Shown here: one piece after another, positions 28,097 through 36,784 of the stretch | Layout: every line of letters begins with the position of its first letter | How positions within the stretch are numbered: position 1 is the stretch's first letter | From: Paenibacillus sp. FSL R7-0345 | GTDB lineage: Bacteria; Bacillota; Bacilli; Paenibacillales; Paenibacillaceae | NCBI RefSeq assembly: GCF_038595055.1 | Contig: NZ_CP152002.1 | Coordinates: 1,346,501 to 1,410,500 of the forward strand | DNA: 64,000 bases | Direction of reading: 5' to 3' | Translations under genes and position numbers: made by a program | The notes under the pieces: generated by a model | The model's input: only the letters and a program-made list of their open reading frames with translations | What the model was told of the DNA's origin: nothing | Database searches by the model: none

Positions 28097-28112
28097 TGGA
28101 AAACGTTTTCAT
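28097..28112. promoter_or_regulatory. cre-like (CcpA) operator
   Basis: TGGAAAACGTTTTCAT is palindromic around CG and differs from the catabolite-responsive element consensus at one position. It lies 65 bp upstream of the predicted pgi -35 and 140 bp upstream of the divergent dehydrogenase start. Consensus match only. Confidence 0.45.
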
Positions 28113-28161
28113 GTAACTTTCAAAAACATACCCTAAAAGCCGGAGGATGTGCTCTAAGACC

Positions 28162-28190
28162 TTGCCAGCCCCGGCAAATTAAAGTATCCT
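28162..28190 (+). promoter_or_regulatory. Probable promoter of pgi
   Basis: TTGCCA and TATCCT with a 17-base spacer; an AGGAGG ribosome site follows before the ATG at 28255. Confidence 0.45.
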
Positions 28191-28254
28191 AGATTATAAA
28201 GTTGTAACAAACGGTGTCAAATTCAAAGAGATAAACAGGAGGTTACCATAACCG

Positions 28255-29610
28255 ATGTCTAAAAAGATTAATTTTGACTACAGCAAAGCACTTTCCTTCT
28301 TTAACCAGCATGAAATTGACTACTTTGCTGCTCCGATTAAACTAGCCCATGAGCAACTGCATAACAAAACTGGGGCCGGCTCCGATTACCTGGGCTGGAT
28401 CGATCTCCCGACCGCATATGACAAGGAAGAGTTCGCCCGTATTCAGGAAGCGGCCAAGAAGATCCAGAGTGATTCCGATGTTCTGATCGTTATCGGGATC
28501 GGTGGTTCTTATCTGGGAGCGCGTGCTGCAATTGAAGCACTTACTCATTCCTTCTACAATAACCTGCCTAAGGAACAGCGCAAGACGCCTGAAGTATACT
28601 TCGCAGGGAATAACATCAGCTCTACATACATCACGCACCTGCTTGACCTGGTTGAAGGCAAAGACTTCTCTGTTAACGTGATCTCCAAATCCGGGACAAC
28701 CACTGAACCGGCAATTGCGTTCCGCATTTTTCGTGCAGCACTGGAGAAGAAATACGGCAAGGAAGAAGCACGCAAACGCATTTACGCTACTACTGACAAG
28801 GAGAAGGGCGCACTCAAGAAGCTGGCTACTGAAGAAGGCTACGAGTCGTTCATCATCCCTGACGATGTAGGCGGACGTTATTCCGTACTGACACCTGTAG
28901 GACTTCTGCCGATTGCTGTAGCAGGCATTAACATTGAAGAAATGATGCAGGGTGCCGCAGCCGCAGCCGATGAGTTCAACAATCCGGATGTAGCTACTAA
29001 CCAGAGCTATCAATATGCTGCAGTGCGTAATGCATTGTACCGCAAAGGCAAGACTACAGAAATTCTGGTTAACTACGAGCCTTCCCTGCACTTTGTCTCC
29101 GAATGGTGGAAACAGCTGTACGGCGAAAGCGAAGGCAAGGATTACAAAGGAATTTATCCTTCTTCTGTTGACTTCTCGACAGATCTTCACTCCATGGGCC
29201 AGTTCATTCAGGAAGGTAACCGCAATATCTTCGAAACGGTTATCCAGGTTGAGCAGGTTCGTCACCACATTACGCTGGAAAGCGACGCTGACGATCTTGA
29301 CGGATTGAACTTCCTGGCTGGTGAAACGGTTGATTTTGTTAACAAAAAGGCTTTCCAGGGAACGCTGCTGGCGCACACAGACGGTCAAGTGCCGAACCTG
29401 GTTGTGACCATTCCGGACCAAACTCCATATACTTTCGGTTATCTGGTTTACTTCTTTGAAAAAGCCTGCGGGATCAGCGGATACCTGCTTGGCGTTAATC
29501 CGTTTGACCAGCCGGGTGTGGAAGCGTACAAGAAGAACATGTTCGCACTGCTGGGCAAACCGGGCTACGAAAAAGAAAAAGCCGAGCTGGAATCCAGACT
29601 TACTGAATAG
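28255..29610 (+). CDS. pgi: Glucose-6-phosphate isomerase
   Basis: 451 residues, the short Bacillus form. Interconverts glucose-6-phosphate and fructose-6-phosphate at the head of glycolysis. Signature segments: [17 protein letters not shown] (near 82), [16 protein letters not shown] (near 142), the catalytic Glu region [13 protein letters not shown] (near 312) and [16 protein letters not shown] close to the end. The AGGAGG ribosome site is 11 bases upstream. Codon bias indicates high expression. Confidence 0.97.
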   Translation: MSKKINFDYSKALSFFNQHEIDYFAAPIKLAHEQLHNKTGAGSDYLGWIDLPTAYDKEEFARIQEAAKKIQSDSDVLIVIGIGGSYLGARAAIEALTHSFYNNLPKEQRKTPEVYFAGNNISSTYITHLLDLVEGKDFSVNVISKSGTTTEPAIAFRIFRAALEKKYGKEEARKRIYATTDKEKGALKKLATEEGYESFIIPDDVGGRYSVLTPVGLLPIAVAGINIEEMMQGAAAAADEFNNPDVATNQSYQYAAVRNALYRKGKTTEILVNYEPSLHFVSEWWKQLYGESEGKDYKGIYPSSVDFSTDLHSMGQFIQEGNRNIFETVIQVEQVRHHITLESDADDLDGLNFLAGETVDFVNKKAFQGTLLAHTDGQVPNLVVTIPDQTPYTFGYLVYFFEKACGISGYLLGVNPFDQPGVEAYKKNMFALLGKPGYEKEKAELESRLTE

Positions 29611-29735
29611 CACTACAGCACAGACGCAGATCATTCATATCATGTAGTAATTGGGAGCAGTCCATAGGTTATCCATACCGGGGCTGCTCCTAAACTATAT
29701 CAAGTTATTAAATACAGGTAAGGACTGGATTAAGG

Positions 29736-30368
29736 ATGCTTGAACAATATCGGACGGTGCGTTCTCCCGGGTCCCGGGAAGTCGTAATTCGTAAGTCGCG
29801 GTTTATCGGCCATGTAATGCCGGTGGACAATGAAGAAGAGGCTATGCAATTTATCGAAGACATCAAGAAGCAGCACCGCAATGCAACGCATAACTGCTCT
29901 GCTTACATGATTGGCGAAAGAGATGAAATTCAAAGACAGTCAGATGACGGGGAACCGAGTGGAACGGCCGGGAAACCGATTTTGGAAGTAATCCGCAACC
30001 AACAAGTTAAAAATGTGGCAATCGTCGTTACCCGTTATTTTGGAGGCATTATGCTGGGGGCAGGCGGACTTATCCGGGCATACGCTGACGGCGCTGTGCT
30101 GGCGCTTGAGGCTGGAGAAGTAATTACCCGGGTGCTGAGGCGCGAGATCTTCGTGCAGATTGACTACACGTGGCTGGGCAAGGTCGAGAATGAGCTGCGT
30201 GCCAAAGGCACCAAAACCGGGGAAACCTCCTTTACGGATACAGTAACGCTGCTGTGTCTGCCGCGAAACGATGAAGGTGACGCTTTTGTAGCATGGATAA
30301 CGGATCTTACCCAGGGGCAAGCGCTGGTTACAGAAGGGCGGCGGCTTTACTTTAGCGAAGGGGAATAA
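29736..30368 (+). CDS. YigZ/IMPACT family protein
   Basis: 210 residues. The UPF0029 N-terminal domain carries the hallmark KSRFIGHVMPV, HNCSAYMIG, SDDGEPSGTAGKPIL and VVTRYFGGIMLGAGGLIRAY. The C-terminal part is the DUF1949 domain. Homologues (YvyE in Bacillus) are conserved but lack an agreed enzymatic role; ribosome or tRNA binding has been proposed for the family. The stop codon touches the start of the TetR gene with no gap. Confidence 0.9.
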   Translation: MLEQYRTVRSPGSREVVIRKSRFIGHVMPVDNEEEAMQFIEDIKKQHRNATHNCSAYMIGERDEIQRQSDDGEPSGTAGKPILEVIRNQQVKNVAIVVTRYFGGIMLGAGGLIRAYADGAVLALEAGEVITRVLRREIFVQIDYTWLGKVENELRAKGTKTGETSFTDTVTLLCLPRNDEGDAFVAWITDLTQGQALVTEGRRLYFSEGE

Positions 30369-30953
30369 ATGATGGCAAGAAGAGCAGTGGAGCGGGAGTT
30401 GTCGAGAGAGAGGATTCTGGAGGCGGCCAGGCATCTGTTTATCACCAAAGGATACCGTGCAATTTCAATGCGCAGCATCGGACAGCATCTGGGATACAGC
30501 CATGGCTCACTCTATTATCATTTCAAAGAAAAGGCGGAGCTATTCTACGCCATTGTGGTTGAAGATTTCAATCATGTGGCCGCTCTGCTTAGTGAAGCAA
30601 TGAATAACCCTCCTGAACAGGGCATGACCCGGGTGGAGCAGCTGGTGATGGAATTTATCCGTTTTGGACTCGATCACCCGCATCAGTATGAGATTATGTT
30701 TATGATCCGGGATGAAGAGCTTCTGGCTTATTGCCGTGCAGAACAGGGGCGATGTTTTGAGTTATTCGCAAGTATTGTGCGCAGGCATATGAAAGAAGAG
30801 GGCTATGTCTCCGAGGATTGGCAGAGTGTTCCGCTGACGTTGTTTTTGTCCGCCCACGGATTTATTTCTTATTATATCCAGGATAAAGTATCATTTGAAG
30901 ATGTTAAACCGGCAGCCCTTAATCATATCAAGGTGCTCAGCCGCAGTCTCTAG
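30369..30953 (+). CDS. TetR family transcriptional regulator
   Basis: 194 residues. The N-terminal helix-turn-helix reads ILEAARHLFITKGYRAISMRSI then GHLGYSHGSLYYHFKEKAELFYAIV (about residues 15-60), typical TetR. The ligand domain is unremarkable, with a possible TetR_C WHG-type fold. It abuts yigZ directly (ATGATG start), so it is translated from the same message. Targets cannot be inferred from position alone. Confidence 0.88.
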   Translation: MMARRAVERELSRERILEAARHLFITKGYRAISMRSIGQHLGYSHGSLYYHFKEKAELFYAIVVEDFNHVAALLSEAMNNPPEQGMTRVEQLVMEFIRFGLDHPHQYEIMFMIRDEELLAYCRAEQGRCFELFASIVRRHMKEEGYVSEDWQSVPLTLFLSAHGFISYYIQDKVSFEDVKPAALNHIKVLSRSL

Positions 30954-31045
30954 GTTGCTCTTTTGTCGGGCTTTCCGCTTTAGGGCTGTGCATTGGTATA
31001 ACTTTGCATAGTGAAAGTGTTATAGAAGCTATAAATTGCATAGAG

Positions 31046-31074
31046 GCGGCTCCGCCCGGAAATGGCGGAGCCGC
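31046..31074 (+). terminator. Terminator hairpin after the TetR gene
   Basis: GCGGCTCCGCC and GGCGGAGCCGC form a perfect 11-bp stem around a seven-base loop, followed by a T-rich stretch. It also lies at the end of the converging yjbQ gene. Confidence 0.8.
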
Positions 31075-31101
31075 ATTTATTTCATTTTTCTGCAGAAAAT
31101 G

Positions 31102-31503
31102 CTATCCCTCGATGATCTTTACATAATACTGGCGGTGTCTGGGCCCGTCGAACTCACAGAAATAAATGCCCTGCCAGCGGCCGAGCAGCAGCGCACCTTC
31201 ATGAATAATGATGCTCTGGGACGGACCGGCAGTGATAGATTTCAAATGGGACGCAGTATTTCCCTCGGCATGGCGGTACTTCGGATGCTCCCAGGGATAG
31301 ACCTCATCCAGTCTCATCAGCACATCATGCTTAACATCAGGATCGGCATTCTCGTTGATGGCAATACCTGCAGTGGTGTGTGGACAGTAGACAACGGCAA
31401 TTCCGCTGCGCACACCGCTCTTTTTTACATAAGAGGCTACTTCCCGGGTTATATCACGTAACTCGTCCCGCTTACTGGTCGAAATTTCAATAGTTTGGAG
31501 CAT
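31102..31503 (-). CDS. yjbQ: YjbQ/UPF0047 family protein
   Basis: 133 residues, one domain. Conserved pattern: [28 protein letters not shown] (with the metal-site His), [45 protein letters not shown]-like ending. The E. coli member has weak thiamine phosphate synthase activity; the physiological role is not settled. An AGGGGGT-type ribosome site precedes the ATG. It is divergent from the sulfate transporter operon. Confidence 0.88.
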   Translation of the reverse strand: [133 protein letters not shown]

Positions 31504-31573
31504 AATGGTACCCCCTCCTTAATGCCTTCTACAATGAATATATTATAGTTTACCCCAAAATGAACGAAAGTAA

Positions 31574-31642
31574 TTGACGGACACAATCAGCTTTGGTAAA
31601 GTAGTGATAATTATAATACCAAGTATATTAATAGGAATAATT
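31574..31642 (+). promoter_or_regulatory. Promoter and CymR-like operator of the sulfate transporter operon
   Basis: TTGACG and TAAAGT are separated by 17 bases (31574-31602). Just downstream of the expected start of transcription comes ATACCAAGTATATTAATAGG followed by AATAAT (31615-31642). This resembles the operator of CymR, the Rrf2-type repressor of sulfur assimilation in Bacillaceae. Binding there would block early transcription when cysteine is plentiful. It is a pattern match from memory of the published consensus, not a search result. Confidence 0.55.
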
Positions 31643-31698
31643 ATGGGCGTAATGGCTACTATACCGACCGGATATCCGGAGGTGGGAGGACGCATCAA

Positions 31699-32514
31699 TT
31701 GAATTCGCTGCTTAGACACAAGGGCTGGACGTGGGGATTTCGCACAACGATTTTATTGTACTTTGTAGTGCTGATTGTTTTGCCGATACTCGGCGTATAT
31801 TACAATTCCTTTTCGCTTGGCTTCAGCACCTTTATCGAAGCTGTAAGCGACCCGATTGCCTGGAAATCCGTACTGCTAACACTGAAGCTGGCGGTCATTG
31901 CTACGGTCATAAATGTCCTGCTGGGCACCATGATTGCCTGGGTGCTGATCCGCTACCGTTTCCCCGGTAAGGCGCTGCTGAACAGTCTGGTTGATCTGCC
32001 CTTTGCCCTGCCGACGGCAGTCGGGGGCCTGATGATTCTGCTGCTGCTGGGGCCGGGCAGTCTGATTGGCAGGCTGGCTGAGTCACTCGGCTTCGAGATT
32101 GTTTTCCATCAGCCGGCGATTGTCATTGCTATGATCTTCGTAACATTCCCGTTCGTGATCCGGGCGGTACAGCCTCTGCTGGAGGAGCTTGACCCTTCCG
32201 AGGAAGAAGCGGCCTATACGATGGGTGCTAAGAGCAGCCGGGTATTCCGGCAGGTGATTCTGCCTTCTATGGCTCCGGGGATGATTAGCGGCGGTATGCT
32301 GGCCTTCTCCCGGGCGCTGGCCGAATTCGGTGCAGTTGTGCTGGTAGCGGGCAATATTCCGGGCCGGACACTGGTATCTTCCGTTTTTATTTTCGGTGAA
32401 GTGGAAAGTGATAACCCGGTTGGTGCCGCTGCGGTGTCGGTCATTCTGCTGACCTTGTCCTTCCTGATTCTCTGGCTGATTAATTTGCTGCAGATGCGGG
32501 GGAGAAGATCATGA
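31699..32514 (+). CDS. cysT: Sulfate ABC transporter permease CysT
   Basis: 271 residues from a TTG start with GGTGGGAGGA eight bases upstream. Six or so membrane helices and the EAA-type cytoplasmic loop EEEAAYTMGAKSSRVFRQVILPSMAPGM near residue 170-200 that contacts the ATPase. FALPTAVGGLMILLLLGPGSLIG and FSRALAEFGAVVLVAGNIPG are CysT/CysU hallmarks. First gene of cysT-cysW-cysA-sbp; it overlaps cysW by ATGA. Confidence 0.92.
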   Translation: MNSLLRHKGWTWGFRTTILLYFVVLIVLPILGVYYNSFSLGFSTFIEAVSDPIAWKSVLLTLKLAVIATVINVLLGTMIAWVLIRYRFPGKALLNSLVDLPFALPTAVGGLMILLLLGPGSLIGRLAESLGFEIVFHQPAIVIAMIFVTFPFVIRAVQPLLEELDPSEEEAAYTMGAKSSRVFRQVILPSMAPGMISGGMLAFSRALAEFGAVVLVAGNIPGRTLVSSVFIFGEVESDNPVGAAAVSVILLTLSFLILWLINLLQMRGRRS

Positions 32515-33308
32515 GAAGACTATGGATTATCCTTACCTATCTTGTATTCATTCTGCTGATTGCCGCCCCGCTGGGAAAAATGGCAACTGAGGCGTTCAAG
32601 GGCGGGTTCAGCGGATTCTGGGCATCATTGTCGAGGCCGGAGGCGCTGCATGCGCTAATGATGACGGGGTTCGTCGTAGTGGTAGTTACGCTGCTCAATA
32701 CTCTATTTGGCATTATGCTGGCATTGTATCTGGTACGGGCCAACTGGCTGGGCAAACGGCTGAAGGGGCTGCTGAATAGCATTGTCGATCTGCCGTATGC
32801 TGTATCGCCGGTTATCGGCGGGCTGATGATCGTGCTGCTGCTCGGTCCGGACAGCGCGCTGGGAGCGCTTTTTGAACAAATCGGGGTCAATATTGTTTAT
32901 GCTTTTCCCGGCATGGTCATTGCTACACTGTTCGTGACCTTCCCGCTGATGGTGCGCGAGGTAATGCCGGTGCTGCAGGAGATTGGTTCACAGCAGGAGG
33001 AAGCCGCTTCGACGCTCGGGGCTTACGGCTGGACGACCTTTTGGAAGGTGACCTGGCCTTCGATCCGCTGGGCGGTTATCTATGGCGTCATCCTGACGGT
33101 TGCCCGCTCGCTGGGTGAATTCGGGGCCGTGCTCGTGGTATCGGGTAACATTATGAATAAGACGCAGACTGCAACTACGCTGGTCTACCAGGATGTAGAG
33201 AACTTTAATGTAACCGCTGCGGGCGGTGTGGCTTTGGTGCTGGCGGCATTCTCCGCAGGTCTGCTGCTGCTTATGGAATGGAGTAAGAGAAGAAAGGGTG
33301 TGCATTAG
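32511..33308 (+). CDS. cysW: Sulfate ABC transporter permease CysW
   Basis: 265 residues. LPYAVSPVIGGLMIVLLLGPDSALG, the EAA loop EEAASTLGAYGWTTFWKVTWPSI and ARSLGEFGAVLVVSGNI are characteristic. It pairs with CysT as a heterodimeric channel. The ATG overlaps the cysT stop by 4 bp and cysA starts 3 bp after its stop, so expression is tightly coupled. Confidence 0.93.
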   Translation: MRRLWIILTYLVFILLIAAPLGKMATEAFKGGFSGFWASLSRPEALHALMMTGFVVVVVTLLNTLFGIMLALYLVRANWLGKRLKGLLNSIVDLPYAVSPVIGGLMIVLLLGPDSALGALFEQIGVNIVYAFPGMVIATLFVTFPLMVREVMPVLQEIGSQQEEAASTLGAYGWTTFWKVTWPSIRWAVIYGVILTVARSLGEFGAVLVVSGNIMNKTQTATTLVYQDVENFNVTAAGGVALVLAAFSAGLLLLMEWSKRRKGVH

Positions 33309-33310
33309 GG

Positions 33311-34375
33311 ATGCATGTAGAGGTTCGGGGACTAAATAAGCATTTTGGAGATTTTCACGCCGTGAAGGACGTTAATTTCGGCATTACCAAAGGTCATCTG
33401 ATTGGCCTGCTCGGCCCAAGCGGCGGCGGCAAAACCTCGATTCTGCGCATGCTGGCAGGCCTGGAAACACCGGATAGCGGTGAAATTATTTTTCATGGCA
33501 AAACGGTTAACAATCTTCCGCCGCAGGAGCGTGAAATCGGCTTTGTGTTCCAGAACTACGCGCTCTTTAAGCACATGACTGTATATGAAAATATCGCTTT
33601 TGGGCTGAAGGTCAAGAAGGCGAACAAGAATACGATCCGTGACCGGGTTACTGAGCTCGTTGAGCTTACCGGACTTAAGGGGTTTGAAAAGCGGTATCCT
33701 CATCAGCTGTCCGGGGGGCAGCGCCAGCGTGTCGCTTTTGCCCGGGCGCTTGCGCCTGAGCCGCAGCTGCTGCTGCTGGATGAGCCGTTCGCGGCAATTG
33801 ATGCGAAGATCCGCCAGGAGCTGCGCTCATGGCTGCGTGAGCTGATTGAGCGTGTCGGGATCACCTCGATCTTCGTTACGCATGACCAGGATGAGGCGAT
33901 TGAAGTGGCCGATGAGATCATGATCATTAATCAGGGGCGGCTGGAGCAGAAGGGTACTCCGTGGGATATTTACAAAGAGCCGAAGACGCCGTTTGTGGCA
34001 ACCTTTATCGGTGAATCGACACTGATCGAGAGCGCAAGCGAGCTGAAGGGCTTCAAGAATGCGGGCGGCGGAAAGCCGACCAAGGCGCTGATCCGTCCGG
34101 AATACATCGAGGTAGGTCATCTGAACGAGTTCAAAATGGCTTCAGCCACTGAGCAAGGCGTCGTGAAGCATCTGCATTTCCGCGGCAGCGAGTGGCTGGT
34201 CGAGGTAGAAGTGAACGGGCACAAGCTGGTAACCTACCGGTCGCTTGAGAAGGAGACACTTACACCGGGCCAGGAGATTTCCGTGCTGGTCCACCGTGCC
34301 TACCTGTTCAATGACGAACGCAGCTGGATTCAGGAAAACGGGCTGAAGGAAGATCCGATGCCTGTGTTTATCTAA
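33311..34375 (+). CDS. cysA: Sulfate ABC transporter ATP-binding protein CysA
   Basis: 354 residues. Walker A GPSGGGKTSILRML at about 34-47, Q-loop FVFQNYALFKHMTVYENIAFG, ABC signature LSGGQRQRVAFARALAP, Walker B LLLLDEPFAAIDAK, and switch His in VTHDQDEAIE. The C-terminal TOBE-like regulatory part (about 240-354) includes RPEYIEVG. It energises sulfate (or thiosulfate) uptake through CysT-CysW. Confidence 0.95.
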   Translation: MHVEVRGLNKHFGDFHAVKDVNFGITKGHLIGLLGPSGGGKTSILRMLAGLETPDSGEIIFHGKTVNNLPPQEREIGFVFQNYALFKHMTVYENIAFGLKVKKANKNTIRDRVTELVELTGLKGFEKRYPHQLSGGQRQRVAFARALAPEPQLLLLDEPFAAIDAKIRQELRSWLRELIERVGITSIFVTHDQDEAIEVADEIMIINQGRLEQKGTPWDIYKEPKTPFVATFIGESTLIESASELKGFKNAGGGKPTKALIRPEYIEVGHLNEFKMASATEQGVVKHLHFRGSEWLVEVEVNGHKLVTYRSLEKETLTPGQEISVLVHRAYLFNDERSWIQENGLKEDPMPVFI

Positions 34376-34394
34376 GTAAAGGATGTGTGCCGGT

Positions 34395-35465
34395 ATGAGG
34401 GTTCACAAAAGGAGCAGACAACTGCACGGATGGCTGGCAGCCCTAATGCTGGCATTGCTCGCACTGGCTCTGGCCGGCTGCGGAGACAGTAAGGAAACGG
34501 TGGATGGTGAAGCGGCTCCCCAGCAGGGAGATATTACTCTGGTAGTCGGAGCCTATAGCGTGGTGAAAGATGCGATGGCTGACATTCTGCCCCTGTTCGC
34601 AGCGGACTGGAAGGCCAAGACCGGCCAGACGATTGTTTTTCAGGAATCCTATGAAGCTTCGGGAACACAAGCCAGAGCCATTGCCGGCGGATTTGAAGCG
34701 GATGTAACCCTGCTCGCGCTTGAAGGGGATATTGAGAAGCTGGTCAAAGCGGGACTGGTGGCGGATACCTGGAAGGAGCACGGCGCGGACGGCATGATTA
34801 CCCGTTCAGTGGTGGCACTGGGGACGCGTGAAGGCAACCCGAAGGGAATCAAGGACTTCTCCGATCTGGCCAAGCCGGGTGTGAAGGTGCTCTATCCCAA
34901 CCCCAAGACCTCCGGCGGAGCGCAGTGGGATATCAACGCGATCTATGGAGCGGGGCTGAAGATGTCCGAGGAGCAGACCGGGGTAAAGGACCCTGCGGCT
35001 GCAAAAGCTTTTTTGGAGCAGGTACACGCCAACGTGGAATCTCTGGATAAAAGCGGGCGGGCCTCGATGGCGGCTTTTGAATACGGCGTAGGGGATGTCA
35101 TCGTAACCTATGAAAATGAGCTGCTGGCGCGGATCGCCAAGGGCGTGAAGTATGAAGTAATCATCCCTAAAGATACGATTCTGATTGAAAATCCGGCGGC
35201 TGTCGTGGACAAATATGTCGATGAGCGGGGCACGCGGGAAGCTGCCGAGGCGCTGGTCGACTATCTGTCGACACCTGCTGCGCAGGAAGCGTTTGCCGAG
35301 CACGGCTTCCGTCCGGTGAACGAGCAGGTATATGCAGCCAATGAGAGCCGTTACCCGGTTCCGGCCGGGCTGTTCGGTATAGATTACCTCGGCGGCTGGA
35401 CGGAAGTCCGGGAGACGCTGTATTCCAAGCGCGGCGTCTGGTATCAGGTGCTGGCGGGGATTTAG
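34395..35465 (+). CDS. sbp: Sulfate-binding lipoprotein
   Basis: About 356 residues. Lipoprotein signal peptide with a lipobox LALAGC, so the mature protein is tethered outside the membrane. The body matches the sulfate/thiosulfate-binding family: VVGAYSVVKDAMADILPLFAADWK, then FQESYEASGTQARAIAGGFEADV, YPNPKTSGGAQW and YENELLARIAKG. The ATG at 34383 overlaps the ribosome site AAAGGA, so the ATG at 34395 is preferred. In many Bacillota sbp leads the operon; here it is last, which is a small oddity. Confidence 0.92.
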   Translation: MRVHKRSRQLHGWLAALMLALLALALAGCGDSKETVDGEAAPQQGDITLVVGAYSVVKDAMADILPLFAADWKAKTGQTIVFQESYEASGTQARAIAGGFEADVTLLALEGDIEKLVKAGLVADTWKEHGADGMITRSVVALGTREGNPKGIKDFSDLAKPGVKVLYPNPKTSGGAQWDINAIYGAGLKMSEEQTGVKDPAAAKAFLEQVHANVESLDKSGRASMAAFEYGVGDVIVTYENELLARIAKGVKYEVIIPKDTILIENPAAVVDKYVDERGTREAAEALVDYLSTPAAQEAFAEHGFRPVNEQVYAANESRYPVPAGLFGIDYLGGWTEVRETLYSKRGVWYQVLAGI

Positions 35466-35510
35466 CGGCTGGAAGGCTGGCTGGTGGGTATGATTAAGTG
35501 AAGAAGCAGG

Positions 35511-35544
35511 GCCGTTCCTCCAGGGTTGAGGGGCGGCTTTTTTT
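35511..35544 (+). terminator. Terminator of the sulfate operon
   Basis: GCCGTTCCTC and GAGGGGCGGC pair (two G-U pairs) around CAGGGTT, followed by seven T residues. Confidence 0.85.
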
Positions 35545-35651
35545 GATGCGGACAACGGGGCGGAGTGGAGAGAGTGGATGAGATGAACCGCGATATGTAC
35601 TATAATGAGGGTTACTAATCTTAGCTGTTTGAACTGAAGGAGCGAGGACGA

Positions 35652-36440
35652 ATGGATACGTTGGTGTTTTTGGGGACAGGCGATGCAATGGGCGTACCCC
35701 GGGTGTACTGCAGCTGTGAGACCTGCATGGAGGCCAGAACAGGCGGGCAGAATGCCCGGCTGCGCTCATCCGTGCTTATAGATAACGGCAGTGATTTCTT
35801 TGCGATTGACTGCGGGCCGGACTGGCGGCGGCAGATGGAGCTGCAGGGGCTGCGCCATATGCGCAGGCTGCTGATTACCCATGCCCATTTCGACCATATC
35901 GGCGGGCTGCCGGAATGGGCGGATGCCTGCCGCTGGATGGGCTACAGAGGAGAGCTATATGCTCCGGCCGAGGTAATTCCTATTATTCTGCGGCAGTACC
36001 CGTGGCTCGGGGGCCACATTGATATGATTCCATGCGATAACGGGATTGAGCTGGACGGCTGGCAGATCAGCACCTGGCGGGTGAACCACGGCAAGAACGG
36101 CTACTCTTACGCCTACAAGCTGGAGAAAGCTGAGTATACGTGGGTGTATTGCTCAGACTCCATCTCACTCGGACCGGAGGAGTACGCTCCCATGCATGGA
36201 GCTGATCTGCTGGTGCTGGGCACCAGCTTCTACTATGAAGCCGCTGAGCTGTCCACCCGCTCCGTGTATGATATGACGGAAGCGGCAGAGCTGCTGAAGA
36301 TAGTCCAGCCAGCCCGCACCGTCTATACGCATATGTCGCATGACGTTGACATCCGTAAAGACTACATTTTGCCGGAGGGCGTTACGCTGGCGGTTACGGG
36401 GATGAGGCTTGCGCTGGGGCGCGGGCAGAGTGAGGTTTAA
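35652..36440 (+). CDS. PhnP-like metallo-beta-lactamase-fold phosphodiesterase
   Basis: 262 residues. Opening LFLGTGDAMGVPRVYCSCETCMEA contains the structural-zinc CxCxxC typical of PhnP and related enzymes. The catalytic metal site is HAHFDHIGG near residue 80, with NHG and later HMSHDVD ligands. PhnP hydrolyses phosphoribosyl cyclic phosphate in phosphonate breakdown, but no phosphonate genes are near, so the exact substrate stays open. A GAAGGAGCGAGG ribosome region precedes the ATG. The 51-bp repeat array starts right after its stop. Confidence 0.85.
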   Translation: MDTLVFLGTGDAMGVPRVYCSCETCMEARTGGQNARLRSSVLIDNGSDFFAIDCGPDWRRQMELQGLRHMRRLLITHAHFDHIGGLPEWADACRWMGYRGELYAPAEVIPIILRQYPWLGGHIDMIPCDNGIELDGWQISTWRVNHGKNGYSYAYKLEKAEYTWVYCSDSISLGPEEYAPMHGADLLVLGTSFYYEAAELSTRSVYDMTEAAELLKIVQPARTVYTHMSHDVDIRKDYILPEGVTLAVTGMRLALGRGQSEV

Positions 36441-36705
36441 GGGGCAGATGGCTTAAAGAGGTTAAATGAAAAGCAGAATTGCCTTTGATTCCGGCGCAGA
36501 TGGCCAAATGAGGGAAATGAAGGGCATAAATGCCTTTGATTCCGGCGCAGATGGCCAAATGAGGGAAATGAAGGGCATAAATGCCTTTGATTCCGCCGCG
36601 GATAGCGAAATGGGCTAAATGAAGGGCATAAATACTCTTGATTCCGGCGCAGACGGCCAAATGAGGGAAATGAAGGGCATAAATGCCTTTGATTCCGGCA
36701 CATAA
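36440..36705. repeat. 51-bp tandem repeat array, about five copies
   Basis: The unit runs from ATGCCTTTGATTCCGGCGCA through GATGGCCAAATGAGGGAAAT to GAAGGGCATAA. Copies begin near 36480, 36531, 36582 and 36633 with a partial one at 36684. A more worn copy (GGCAGATGGCTTAAAGAG) lies at the left edge near 36441. The third copy is the most diverged inside. The period is a multiple of three, and two minus-strand frames stay open across the array, giving 17-residue repeats, but they lack a good start and run into flanking genes. It fills the gap between the PhnP-like gene and the GNAT gene. Confidence 0.88.
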
Positions 36706-36784
36706 GATAAATCACTTCCATAAAAAGGTTTTCCAAATATAATTCCGGAAAGGAGATTTGATTAGACAAGAGGAGGTTGACGAT

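Noticed and set aside
28342..29634. 430-codon open frame antisense to pgi
   Set aside because: Same effect as for tkt: a mirror of a highly biased gene. Pgi is certain, so the antisense frame is not needed.
36440..36705. CRISPR array
   Set aside because: The repeats are directly adjacent with no unique spacers, and there are no cas genes.
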